In this document: piece by piece, positions 5,777 through 13,783 of the stretch
Layout: each line of letters opens with the position of its first letter
Numbering within the stretch: position 1 is the first letter of the stretch
Assembly: GCA_934409175.1 (NCBI GenBank)
Contig: CAKRVX010000027.1
Span: 1-20,915, forward strand
Origin: an uncultured Blautia sp.
GTDB taxonomy: Bacteria; Bacillota; Clostridia; Lachnospirales; Lachnospiraceae
DNA length: 20,915 nucleotides
Reading direction: 5' to 3'
The notes under the pieces: model-generated
Told to the model about the DNA's origin: nothing
Database searches by the model: none
Seen by the model: the letters and a program-made list of their open reading frames with translations, nothing else
Program-made: the position numbers and the translations under genes

Positions 5777-7783
5777 TTATTTCTTTTTTAAGATTGCAAT
5801 GTCATATGGTTTTAATTCGATAACATTCTCTACTGCCTCATGTGTGATCATGTTCTCATATGGCTGTTCTGCTGAAACCACAACCGAATGATCATTATAG
5901 TTCATAACAAATAATGCATCATTTGTTCCATCTGTAGTGTCTACAACTTCTACGCCGTCAACTTTGTACAGATCCATATCAATGCCGGCTTTTCTTCCCA
6001 GATAAACTGCCAGAAGTTTCATAGCATCTTCATCCAGATCGCAGCCAAGGTAATATACCTCACCCTTTCCTGTCTGATTTACAGTCATGCATGCTTCACC
6101 TGCATAAAAATCAGAAGTATATCTGCCAAGTACTTTTGCAGTAACCGGTTTCACTACATCACACCACATATGTGCAGTTCCGTTGCCAAATACACCGGAT
6201 GCAGCTGTTGTTTTCTCAAGAAGTGGATCATAATCTTCAACTTCTACACCTGCCAGGTCTGCAAATACACCTGGTACAGTTTCTGTAAGCATGTTATTAT
6301 ACATATCTTTAATTCCGCTTCTGAATGAGAACAGAACTTTTCCACCTGCCTGTGCATAAGACTCAATGTTCTTCTTTCCTTCATCTGATACCATCATCAG
6401 CATTGGTGCAAGGACAAGATCATAACCATTTAAGTCTTCTTCTGCTGTCACAAAATCTACCGGAATTCCCATATTCCAGAATGGGCGGTAATAATCAAGC
6501 AGTAAGGAATCATAGTATAATCCCTCTACCTGACGATGGATGGACTGGCTCCATTCACTGTCAAAAGATTTAATGATCGCAACACGTGCTCTCGGCATCA
6601 GTGCCTGATAGCTCTTACTTAATTCTTCCATTTCTGCTCCCACCTGGGAGATCTCAGCATATCTTCTGTTTGGTTTTCCATCATGATTCAAAATACCATG
6701 CCAGAGTTCTTCTGTTCCAAACGGGCATGCTCTCCAGCGGAAGTATACAACTGTGTCAGCTCCATTTGCTACAGATTGGTATGTCCACAGACGGAGTTTT
6801 CCAGGTGTTGGTGTCGGACCCATCTTGCTCCATCCGCAAGGACCGGACTGCTGTTCCATAACCCAAAACGGTTTCTTTTTATAACTTCTTAGTAATGCAT
6901 GGTCTCTTGATACTGTTTCCGGTTTTGCTTTTCCCCACTGGAATTCAATGTAATTATCCCATGTTACGAAGTCAAATTCTTTGGATAACTTAAAGTAGTC
7001 AATTCCTGTTCCAGAGTTAATTGCAGCATCCAGAAGATTGCTGGTTACCGGACGATCAGAATATTCTTTAATTGTATCTACAGATTCTTTAGTAAATTCA
7101 ATTACGGAATCGCTGCAGAAACGATAATAATCTAACAACAGTGCAGGATTCTGTCCCTGTGTATCATGGCAAGTATCATAGCATGCGCCTGCCTTCGGAA
7201 TGATCAGTTCATCAAAGTTTCTGTATGTCTGGCTCCAGAAAGTGGTTCCATATGTTTTATTCAGATTATCAATGGTACCATATTTCGCTTTCAGCCAGTT
7301 ACGAAAACGATTTTCGCAGGATTTACAGTAACATCTGGTTGTATTTGACCAGCCCAGTTCATTATCTACCTGCCACGCCTCAATTGCAGGATGTTTTGCA
7401 TATCTCTTTGCAATAAGAGTATTTAATTTCTTTGTTTTTTCTCTGTAAGTCTGGCTGTTAAAGCAATAATGTTTTCTTGTTCCGAAGAGCTTCGGATTAC
7501 CATGAATATCATTCTGGAGAATATCCGGATACTTATCTACCATCCACTTAGGAGGTGTAGCAGAAGGTGTACACATTACAACCTTAATTCCGTATTTTCC
7601 AAAGAAATCCAGTGCCTCATCCATCCACTCAAATTCATATTTTCCTTCTTCCGGTTCATAAAGACTCCATGCAAATTCACCGATTCTGATCACTTTGATA
7701 TTTGCTTTAACCATCATCTCCGCGTCTATTTTCCAGCGCTCTTTGTCCCAGTGTTCCGGATAATAATCCGCACCAATTCTCAT
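5777..7783 (-). CDS. GH42 beta-galactosidase (intracellular)
   Basis: A 668-residue glycoside hydrolase of family 42, removing terminal beta-linked galactose. The TIM barrel (about 1-380) begins with GADYYPEHW. The acid/base is Glu142 in WQVDNELGW and the nucleophile Glu310 in FWVMEQQSGP. The four zinc-site cysteines known from GH42 are all present: Cys107, Cys151, Cys153 and Cys156. A beta-galactosidase trimerisation-like domain follows (about 390-600), then a short C-terminal beta domain. There is no signal peptide, so it works inside the cell on imported substrate. The start has GGGAG eight bases upstream and lies 15 bases after the GH3 stop. It is the last gene of the mgl operon. The exact substrate (galacto-oligosaccharide, galactosyl-glycerol or another galactoside) cannot be read. 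Confidence 0.95.
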   Translation of the reverse strand: MRIGADYYPEHWDKERWKIDAEMMVKANIKVIRIGEFAWSLYEPEEGKYEFEWMDEALDFFGKYGIKVVMCTPSATPPKWMVDKYPDILQNDIHGNPKLFGTRKHYCFNSQTYREKTKKLNTLIAKRYAKHPAIEAWQVDNELGWSNTTRCYCKSCENRFRNWLKAKYGTIDNLNKTYGTTFWSQTYRNFDELIIPKAGACYDTCHDTQGQNPALLLDYYRFCSDSVIEFTKESVDTIKEYSDRPVTSNLLDAAINSGTGIDYFKLSKEFDFVTWDNYIEFQWGKAKPETVSRDHALLRSYKKKPFWVMEQQSGPCGWSKMGPTPTPGKLRLWTYQSVANGADTVVYFRWRACPFGTEELWHGILNHDGKPNRRYAEISQVGAEMEELSKSYQALMPRARVAIIKSFDSEWSQSIHRQVEGLYYDSLLLDYYRPFWNMGIPVDFVTAEEDLNGYDLVLAPMLMMVSDEGKKNIESYAQAGGKVLFSFRSGIKDMYNNMLTETVPGVFADLAGVEVEDYDPLLEKTTAASGVFGNGTAHMWCDVVKPVTAKVLGRYTSDFYAGEACMTVNQTGKGEVYYLGCDLDEDAMKLLAVYLGRKAGIDMDLYKVDGVEVVDTTDGTNDALFVMNYNDHSVVVSAEQPYENMITHEAVENVIELKPYDIAILKKK

Positions 7784-7798
7784 AGTATTTTCTCCCTG

Positions 7799-9874
7799 TT
7801 ATTGTCCAAAATTAAATTTCACAGATTTTAATGCTTCTTTGCAGCTGCAGTCACCTGTATATGCAATATATGTAATATCCTCTTCTACGAAATCATCTTT
7901 TTCTTCTGAATAATAAGCCATATCCTGTGATTTTACCTGAAGGCAAACCTTAGTCTCTTCTCCCGGCATTAACTCTACTCTTGCGAAATCTTTCAGAATC
8001 TTAATCGGACGATCTACAGCACTTCCTTCACATCCGATATAAAGCTGTACAACTTCTGCGCCTTTTACATCTCCGGTATTCTTTACATTAACAGAAATCT
8101 TTGCTGTCTTATCAAATACTTCAACTGTCGGCTCGCTGATGTCAAATGTTGTATAGGATAAACCATAGCCAAACGGATACAGAACAGGAATGTTTTCTTT
8201 ATCCATCTTGCAGTAGCCATGATAATATTCATACTCTGCATATGTGCAGTCAGGATCAAAATCAGGATAGCTGTCTTCGGAAAGTGCTACTGTATATGGA
8301 AGTTTACCGCTTGGGCAAACATCACCGAACAGAATATCTGCCAGTACATTTCCGCCTTCCATTCCACTGTAGAAGGAAAAGATAATTGCAGGAACATCTT
8401 TTTCCCACTCATCGATCAGAATCGCACTGCTTCCGATAATGGAAACGACGGTATTCGGATTAACACCCTTTACACCATGAATCAGGTCGATATCTCTCTG
8501 ATGAAGTCTCATGCTTGCTCTGTCTCCGCCCATTCCGGCAATATCACTTCTATCAGCCAGATATTCTCCTTCATCGCTATGGATATAGCCGGCAACGATC
8601 ACTACTGCATCAGCATCTGCTGCAAGTTCTTTTGCACGTTCCAGATCGCTTCCGTCATTATAAAGGATCTGTGCTTTCGGCATTTTTTTCATCAAGCCTT
8701 TAAATGGTGTGACTGTATAATATGGATGAACCTTACTGGAACCATGGTCGCCGATATTTTCTGTATCTCCCAGTACTCCAAGAACCACAATCTTCTCTGT
8801 TTTCTCTTTATCAAGCGGAAGTACATGATTTTCATTCTTCAGAAGTACCATCGATTCTTCTGCTGCTCTCTTTGCTACTGCTACATGTTCCGGGCATGCA
8901 AGAATATCTTCTGTATATTCCTGTGGATCTTTTCTTGTCTCATAATAGAGTACAGTACGAAGAATATAACCAACTGCTTCATCTACATCTTCCATAGCAA
9001 GAGTTCCGTCTTCAATTGCTTTAGGGATCTGTTCTGCATAATGGCAGATACATGGCATTTCAACATTCATTCCACTCTTTACTGCCTTTGGACCATCTTT
9101 TACAGCCCAGAGGAAATCAGATAAAGTAAATCCCTCGAATCCCCATTTATCTCTGAGGATATCTTTTAACAGATATTTACTCTCAGATGCCTGTTCTCCA
9201 TAAACTTTATTGTATGCTCCCATTACAGAAGCTGCGCCTTCTTCAATACATCTCTTGAAGTGAGGAAGATATACTTCAAAAAGTGTTCTCTTATCTGCAT
9301 GCACATCAGCTTTAAATCTCGCATTTTCAATACTGTTCATTGCGAAATGTTTAATGCATGCCATAACATTTTGGCTCTGAACGCCTCTCGTCAGAGCTGC
9401 ACCCATTTCTCCCAGATGATAGGTATCTTCTCCGTAGCACTCCTGTGCACGGCCCCAGCGTGGGTTTCTTGGAAGATTGATGCACACACCGCCGTAATAG
9501 TTTCCGCCCACTGCACGAACCTCTGCACCGATCACTTCTCCAATCTTCTCTTCCAAATCACGGTCAAAGCTGGCACCTCTTGCCATAGAAACAGGAAAGC
9601 AGGTGGCAGATCCGGCAACAACACCTCTTGGTCCGTCTACGAAACGGATATTCGGGATTCCCAGGCGTTCTACTGCTTTTGTCGGATATGGCTTTACATT
9701 ATAGTGTTCGATCAGGAACAGATCATCCAGTAATTTCTTCTCTGTAACCTGGCCTGACATTACACCGATCTTCTCATCCAGTGTAAGTTCTTTGATCACT
9801 TCATCTACATATTTCTTTATTGTTTCTTTGGAACAATTCTCTGTAAGTTTTGTTCTTTTTACTACATCTCTCAT
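7799..9874 (-). CDS. GH3 beta-glycosidase (beta-glucosidase-like, intracellular)
   Basis: A 691-residue family 3 glycoside hydrolase. The N-terminal barrel shows FVDGPRG, NLPRNPRWGRAQECYGED, KHF (175-177) and LSDF with the nucleophile Asp253. The middle alpha/beta sandwich domain has GYIHSDEGEYLADR with candidate acid/base glutamates. The C-terminal fibronectin-III-like domain (about 585-660) shows GAEVVQLY and RPIKILKDF. There is no signal peptide. Family 3 enzymes hydrolyse beta-glucosides, beta-xylosides or N-acetylglucosaminides; the KH(F/S)-X(5)-D/H signature of NagZ is absent, so a beta-glucosidase-type activity is the best guess. AAGGAG lies nine bases before the ATG. It sits between mglC (45-base gap) and GH42, so both glycosidases likely act on sugars delivered by this transporter. 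Confidence 0.92.
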   Translation of the reverse strand: MRDVVKRTKLTENCSKETIKKYVDEVIKELTLDEKIGVMSGQVTEKKLLDDLFLIEHYNVKPYPTKAVERLGIPNIRFVDGPRGVVAGSATCFPVSMARGASFDRDLEEKIGEVIGAEVRAVGGNYYGGVCINLPRNPRWGRAQECYGEDTYHLGEMGAALTRGVQSQNVMACIKHFAMNSIENARFKADVHADKRTLFEVYLPHFKRCIEEGAASVMGAYNKVYGEQASESKYLLKDILRDKWGFEGFTLSDFLWAVKDGPKAVKSGMNVEMPCICHYAEQIPKAIEDGTLAMEDVDEAVGYILRTVLYYETRKDPQEYTEDILACPEHVAVAKRAAEESMVLLKNENHVLPLDKEKTEKIVVLGVLGDTENIGDHGSSKVHPYYTVTPFKGLMKKMPKAQILYNDGSDLERAKELAADADAVVIVAGYIHSDEGEYLADRSDIAGMGGDRASMRLHQRDIDLIHGVKGVNPNTVVSIIGSSAILIDEWEKDVPAIIFSFYSGMEGGNVLADILFGDVCPSGKLPYTVALSEDSYPDFDPDCTYAEYEYYHGYCKMDKENIPVLYPFGYGLSYTTFDISEPTVEVFDKTAKISVNVKNTGDVKGAEVVQLYIGCEGSAVDRPIKILKDFARVELMPGEETKVCLQVKSQDMAYYSEEKDDFVEEDITYIAYTGDCSCKEALKSVKFNFGQ

Positions 9875-9919
9875 CCTTAACTTCTCCTTTCGTGAGTACG
9901 CCCCGCCTGATATTCTTAA

Positions 9920-10936
9920 TTATTTTCTCTTGGCATATTTTCTCATATCAATGATAACAGCAAGAAGAATGATCAGACCTTTTACGATGTACTGCCAGTA
10001 CATGTTTACACCGATGAATGCAAGGCCATAATTGATAACTGTGAACATCAGAACACCAATTACGATACCGCCGACACTACCAACACCACCTGAAAGAGAT
10101 ACACCGCCGATTACGCAGGCAGCAACTGCATCCATTTCATATCCGTTACCGGTTGTATTGGAGGCACTTCCGATACGTCCTACTTCCAGAGCTGCTGCAA
10201 ATGCATACATCATACCTGCAATTGCGTAAACCATAATCTGTGTCTTTATAACATTTACACCTGATACTTTTGCAGCTTCCGGGTTACCACCTACTGCAAA
10301 CATATATTTACCAAATTTTGTTTTATTCCATACGATCCACATAACTACACATACTGCTGCGGCAATGATGATCAGATACGGAATCTGGAAGTCTCCGATT
10401 CCAATGGAACCAATTGCAATCTGAGTTACTTTTGAATCAATACCACCAATTGGCTGTGCACCATATGGCGGACGGTCAAAATAAATAGAAGATGCACCAT
10501 ATAAGATCAACTGCATACCAAGCGTTGCGATAAACGGCGGTACTTTAAATACTGCAACAAGCACACCGGATATTCCACCAAGTACAAGACAGATTGCCAG
10601 TACCAGTAATAATGGAACGATCAGCGGAAGCTCTTTTAAGTTCGGATACATTCTGTATGCATAGTCCGGATTCTGAACTAAAGATGCGAAGATAACTGCT
10701 GCCAGACCGATCATACGTCCTGTGGAAAGGTCAACGCCCTGCACTACCAGTACCATTCCGGCTGCTAATGCAATAATGATCTTAGTTGATGACTGCGCAA
10801 AAATATTTTTAAAGTTATTGAATGATAAGAATCTTGGTTCTACTACCACAATTGCAACTAACAGGATAATAAAAACCAGATAAATTGCTTTTTCAGCAAT
10901 AAGTTCTTTAATTGAAATGTTCTTTGAATTTTTCAC
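9920..10936 (-). CDS. mglC: Sugar ABC transporter permease, MglC type
   Basis: A 338-residue inner-membrane permease of the branched-chain amino acid/ribose-galactose family, close to the 336 residues of E. coli MglC. It shows about eight to ten hydrophobic segments, the family signature VVQGVDLSTGRMIGLAAV in the N-terminal half, and the cytoplasmic coupling loop GKYMFAVGGNPEAAKVSGV. I chose the GTG at 10936 because AGGAGGGG lies six bases before it. A longer frame to 10999 exists but would overlap the ATPase gene and has no ribosome site. It follows mglA after 31 bases and partners with it and mglB in sugar uptake. Confidence 0.9.
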   Translation of the reverse strand: MKNSKNISIKELIAEKAIYLVFIILLVAIVVVEPRFLSFNNFKNIFAQSSTKIIIALAAGMVLVVQGVDLSTGRMIGLAAVIFASLVQNPDYAYRMYPNLKELPLIVPLLLVLAICLVLGGISGVLVAVFKVPPFIATLGMQLILYGASSIYFDRPPYGAQPIGGIDSKVTQIAIGSIGIGDFQIPYLIIIAAAVCVVMWIVWNKTKFGKYMFAVGGNPEAAKVSGVNVIKTQIMVYAIAGMMYAFAAALEVGRIGSASNTTGNGYEMDAVAACVIGGVSLSGGVGSVGGIVIGVLMFTVINYGLAFIGVNMYWQYIVKGLIILLAVIIDMRKYAKRK

Positions 10937-10967
10937 CAGAATCCCCTCCTGAGTTCGTATTGAAAGA

Positions 10968-12461
10968 TCAGATAAATCGGGCCGCTGCCTGCATAACATC
11001 TACCTGTCCTACTTCTTTTGAATCAAATATAGCTGATTGATGTCCATTGCTCATAACCAGAATCCTGTCGGAAATTCCAAACAGTTCCGGCATTTCTGAG
11101 CTTACTACGATAATTCCTTTTCCTTGCTCAGCCAGCTGGTTGATGAGCTGATAGATTTCAAATTTAGCACCTACGTCAATACCCCTGGTAGGCTCATCCA
11201 AGAGCAGGATATCAGGATCTGTCAGCAGCCATCTGCCCAGAATTACTTTCTGCTGATTTCCTCCTGAAAGGTTTGCGATCTTGGACTTCATTGACGGAGT
11301 TTTTACTTTCATGGCATTTATCATTTTGGTAATATCTGCTTTCATTTTTTCTCCGTTTAAAAGTCCCGTCTTCTGATATTTCGGCAAATTGGAAATTGTC
11401 ATATTAAATCCAACACTCAAACCTCCAAAAATACCATCCGATCTTCGTTCCTCTGTCAGCATTGCAAATCCATTCGCCATTGCCTCTTTTGGACTTCTGT
11501 TCTGAACTTCTTTTCCTTTTACCAGTATCTGACCTTTGCCTTTCATTCTTATGCCAAATAATGTTTCAAGGATTTCCGTTCTCTTAGATCCTACTAATCC
11601 GGCGATTCCAAGGATTTCTCCCTTATGTAATTGAAAATTAACGCCCTCAAATCCTGGATTTAATGTACCGAGGTCTTTTACTTCCATTAATACATCGCCT
11701 ATCTTGGCTTTCTTTTCCGGATAACGGTCTTTTAATTCTCGTCCAACCATCATTTTGATGATCTTATCAATGGTCAACTCACTGGCAGGTTTTGTATCAA
11801 TCCACTTGCCATCCCTCATGACTGTTACATCATCAGAAATACGCAAAATTTCTTCCATTTTATGTGATATATAAATAATACTGGTATTCTTTTTCTTAAG
11901 CTTCTCTATAATCTTAAAAAGATGCTCTACTTCTTTCTCTGTAAGCGATGAAGTCGGTTCATCCATTACAATTACTTTTGAGTTATACGAAACTGCTTTT
12001 GCAATCTCTATCATCTGTTTTTGTGAAACTTTCAGGGTTCCTATCTTAACCTTCGGATTTACCTGAATATCCAAATCATCAAAAATCGCTTTTGTGTCTT
12101 CATACATTTTCTGGTCATCTACCAGACCATGCTTCATTGGAAATCTTCCAAGCCACATATTTTCCATAACTGTCTGATTTAATACCTGGTTCAGTTCCTG
12201 ATGCACCATGGATACATGATTCTGTAATGCTTCTGATGGGCTGGAAAATTTAATGTTTTTGCCATCCAGAATGATTTCGCCCTCATCAAATGAATAAATA
12301 CCGAACAGACATTTCATTAATGTGGATTTACCTGCACCATTTTCTCCCATAAGAGAATGCACTGTTCCAGGACGTACACATAACGTTACATCGTCAAGTG
12401 CTTTTACACCAGGAAACGATTTTGAAATATGCTTTAATTCCAATATATATTCTGTTCCCAT
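10968..12461 (-). CDS. mglA: Sugar ABC transporter ATP-binding protein, MglA type (two ATPase domains)
   Basis: A 497-residue protein with two fused ABC domains. Domain 1: Walker [10 protein letters not shown] (39-47), Q-loop region VHQEL, signature-like VSQKQ (145-149), Walker B VIVMDEPT (163-170) and H-loop ISH (198-200). Domain 2: degenerate Walker [10 protein letters not shown] (288-296, typical of this family), full signature LSGGNQQK (398-405), Walker [13 protein letters not shown] (418-429) and VSSEMPE. This asymmetry is normal for MglA/RbsA/XylG. It is a useful living reference for the dead homologue at 13784-15208. AAAGGA lies seven bases before ATG 12461. It is separated from mglB by an intercistronic hairpin. 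Confidence 0.95.
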   Translation of the reverse strand: MGTEYILELKHISKSFPGVKALDDVTLCVRPGTVHSLMGENGAGKSTLMKCLFGIYSFDEGEIILDGKNIKFSSPSEALQNHVSMVHQELNQVLNQTVMENMWLGRFPMKHGLVDDQKMYEDTKAIFDDLDIQVNPKVKIGTLKVSQKQMIEIAKAVSYNSKVIVMDEPTSSLTEKEVEHLFKIIEKLKKKNTSIIYISHKMEEILRISDDVTVMRDGKWIDTKPASELTIDKIIKMMVGRELKDRYPEKKAKIGDVLMEVKDLGTLNPGFEGVNFQLHKGEILGIAGLVGSKRTEILETLFGIRMKGKGQILVKGKEVQNRSPKEAMANGFAMLTEERRSDGIFGGLSVGFNMTISNLPKYQKTGLLNGEKMKADITKMINAMKVKTPSMKSKIANLSGGNQQKVILGRWLLTDPDILLLDEPTRGIDVGAKFEIYQLINQLAEQGKGIIVVSSEMPELFGISDRILVMSNGHQSAIFDSKEVGQVDVMQAAARFI

Positions 12462-12489
12462 TTTAAAATCCTTTCCCTCTTTTTTATTA

Positions 12490-12516
12490 CAGGCATCCGT
12501 TTAAAACGAATGCCTG
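12490..12516 (-). promoter_or_regulatory. Intercistronic hairpin between mglB and mglA
   Basis: On the minus strand CAGGCATTCGTTT and AAACGGATGCCTG form a 13-bp stem (one G-U pair) around a one-base centre, so the real loop is three to five bases. It is followed by TAATAAAAAAGAGGG, not a T run, so it is not a classic terminator. Such hairpins after a binding-protein gene commonly protect that part of the mRNA or partly stop transcription, so the binding protein is made in excess. Confidence 0.6.
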
Positions 12517-12536
12517 CCTGTAAAATCAGTTATTTT

Positions 12537-13592
12537 TTATTCATAAGTTGACTTTGCTAAATCAAGATTATCTTTGGTGATTGCCTGATATGGAACTCGT
12601 ACAGCTTTTGCTTCTTCTTCCATTTCTACACCTTCGATTCCATCCATAGCGTCTTTACCATTTGTAAGGTTCTCTGCCATTTTTACAATTGTCTGTCCCT
12701 GAGTCTTAGCATCCTGTAATACGGAACCTGTGATCTCACCGCTTTCAATCTTGGAAAGAATTTCAGGAAGAGCATCAATTCCATAAATCGGAATGTATTT
12801 GCTGCTTTCTTCTCCATCTGTATTAAATCCGGCTGCTTCTACTGCTGATAAAGCACCAAGTGCCATTGCATCGTTTCCTGCTACGCAGCATTCAATTTCG
12901 TCACCGTATTTAGATACCCATGCATCCATTTTTTCTTTTGCAGTTGCTGTTACCCACATTCCTGTATCTTCTGCAAGAAGGTCAATCTCAATTCCTGCAT
13001 CTTCGATCGTGCTCTTGAGATAATCACATCTCGGCTGGGATGCTGTATGTCCCGGGTCACCCATCAGATATACAAGCTGTAATTTTCCATCACCATTTTT
13101 ATCCATTTCCGGATGTTCTTTCCAGTAGTCGATTACCATCTGTGCCTGAATAGATGCACCGTAATCTCCACCTGTAGATGTTACCTGATAAGCATTTTCA
13201 TAAGAATTAATTACATCGTAATCTGTTATCTCTTTGTTGAAGAAAATGATCGGAACATTTCCTGCGTCTTTACATTTCTGGATCAGTGTCGGAGCTGCTG
13301 TTACATCACATACAGAAACTGCAACTGCAGAAGCGCCTTTAGCCAGCATTGTATCAACCTGATTGTTCTGTGTGGACTGGTCATTCTGTCCATCTTCGAT
13401 GTTTGTTTTAAAGATTCCATCGCATGCATTTGTAATCGCTTTTCCAATATAAGAGTTGAAGTTATCAGAAGCTGAATAAATACCTGCGCCAAGAATCTTC
13501 TCATCATCAGCCTTTACCTGTGCTGCACCTACGCCGCCAACACCGGCTACCATTACTGTTGCCATTAAGACACTTAATAACTTTTTCTTCAT
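12537..13592 (-). CDS. mglB: Galactose/galactoside-binding protein, MglB type, without lipobox
   Basis: A 351-residue exported binding protein, clearly homologous to E. coli MglB (GGBP): DGQNDQSTQNNQVD, VPIIFFNKE, MWVTATAKEKMDAW and YGIDALPE. The calcium loop DKNGDGKLQ (164-172) and Glu234 are kept. By my recalled alignment the sugar contacts Asp43, Phe45, Asn119, His182, Arg188, Trp213, Asn240 and Asp273 are kept, whereas E. coli Asp154 and Asn256 are Ala184 and Gln293 here. The signal peptide ends QVKA-DD and holds no cysteine, so it is not a lipoprotein, which is unusual for a Gram-positive binding protein. It is first in the mgl operon, behind the promoter at 13644-13672. Confidence 0.92.
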   Translation of the reverse strand: MKKKLLSVLMATVMVAGVGGVGAAQVKADDEKILGAGIYSASDNFNSYIGKAITNACDGIFKTNIEDGQNDQSTQNNQVDTMLAKGASAVAVSVCDVTAAPTLIQKCKDAGNVPIIFFNKEITDYDVINSYENAYQVTSTGGDYGASIQAQMVIDYWKEHPEMDKNGDGKLQLVYLMGDPGHTASQPRCDYLKSTIEDAGIEIDLLAEDTGMWVTATAKEKMDAWVSKYGDEIECCVAGNDAMALGALSAVEAAGFNTDGEESSKYIPIYGIDALPEILSKIESGEITGSVLQDAKTQGQTIVKMAENLTNGKDAMDGIEGVEMEEEAKAVRVPYQAITKDNLDLAKSTYE

Positions 13593-13643
13593 TTGTAAAC
13601 CCTCCCATTAGTTTATTTTACGCGTTTGTTATTTTGTATATTC

Positions 13644-13672
13644 ATGTTAACTTTGAGGGACTATTTTTTCAA
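13644..13672 (-). promoter_or_regulatory. Promoter of the mglBAC-GH3-GH42 operon
   Basis: On the minus strand: TTGAAA (13672-13667), a 17-base spacer and TAACAT (13649-13644). The transcript start is near 13637 with a 45-base leader; the ribosome site GGGAGGG precedes ATG 13592. The -10 is weak, in keeping with an activated promoter. CAAAAG occurs twice on the same strand just upstream (13678-13673 and 13707-13702), possibly recognised by the AraC-type regulator encoded nearby. Confidence 0.6.
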
Positions 13673-13724
13673 CTTTTGATATTTAGATTAAGGGGGGCAT
13701 TCTTTTGTTTCTTATTTTTTGTAC

Positions 13725-13780
13725 AAAAAAAAGACGAATTATCCAAAATTTTTATCATTATTGCATATTCGCCTTTTTTC
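13725..13780 (-). terminator. Terminator of the two-component/pseudo-ATPase operon
   Basis: On the minus strand AAAAAAGGCGAAT (13779-13767) pairs with ATTCGTCTTTTTT (13739-13727, one G-U pair), and the T run continues to 13725. The loop is long (27 bases). It starts four bases after the pseudo-ATPase stop at 13784 and lies upstream of the mgl promoter, so the two operons are transcribed separately. Confidence 0.65.
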
Positions 13781-13783
13781 GTT

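Noticed and set aside
8219..9124. A 301-codon open frame on the plus strand inside the GH3 gene
   Set aside because: It is antisense to a clearly recognised GH3 enzyme with all key motifs; it has no ribosome site and its translation is rich in Cys, His and Ile with no domain pattern.
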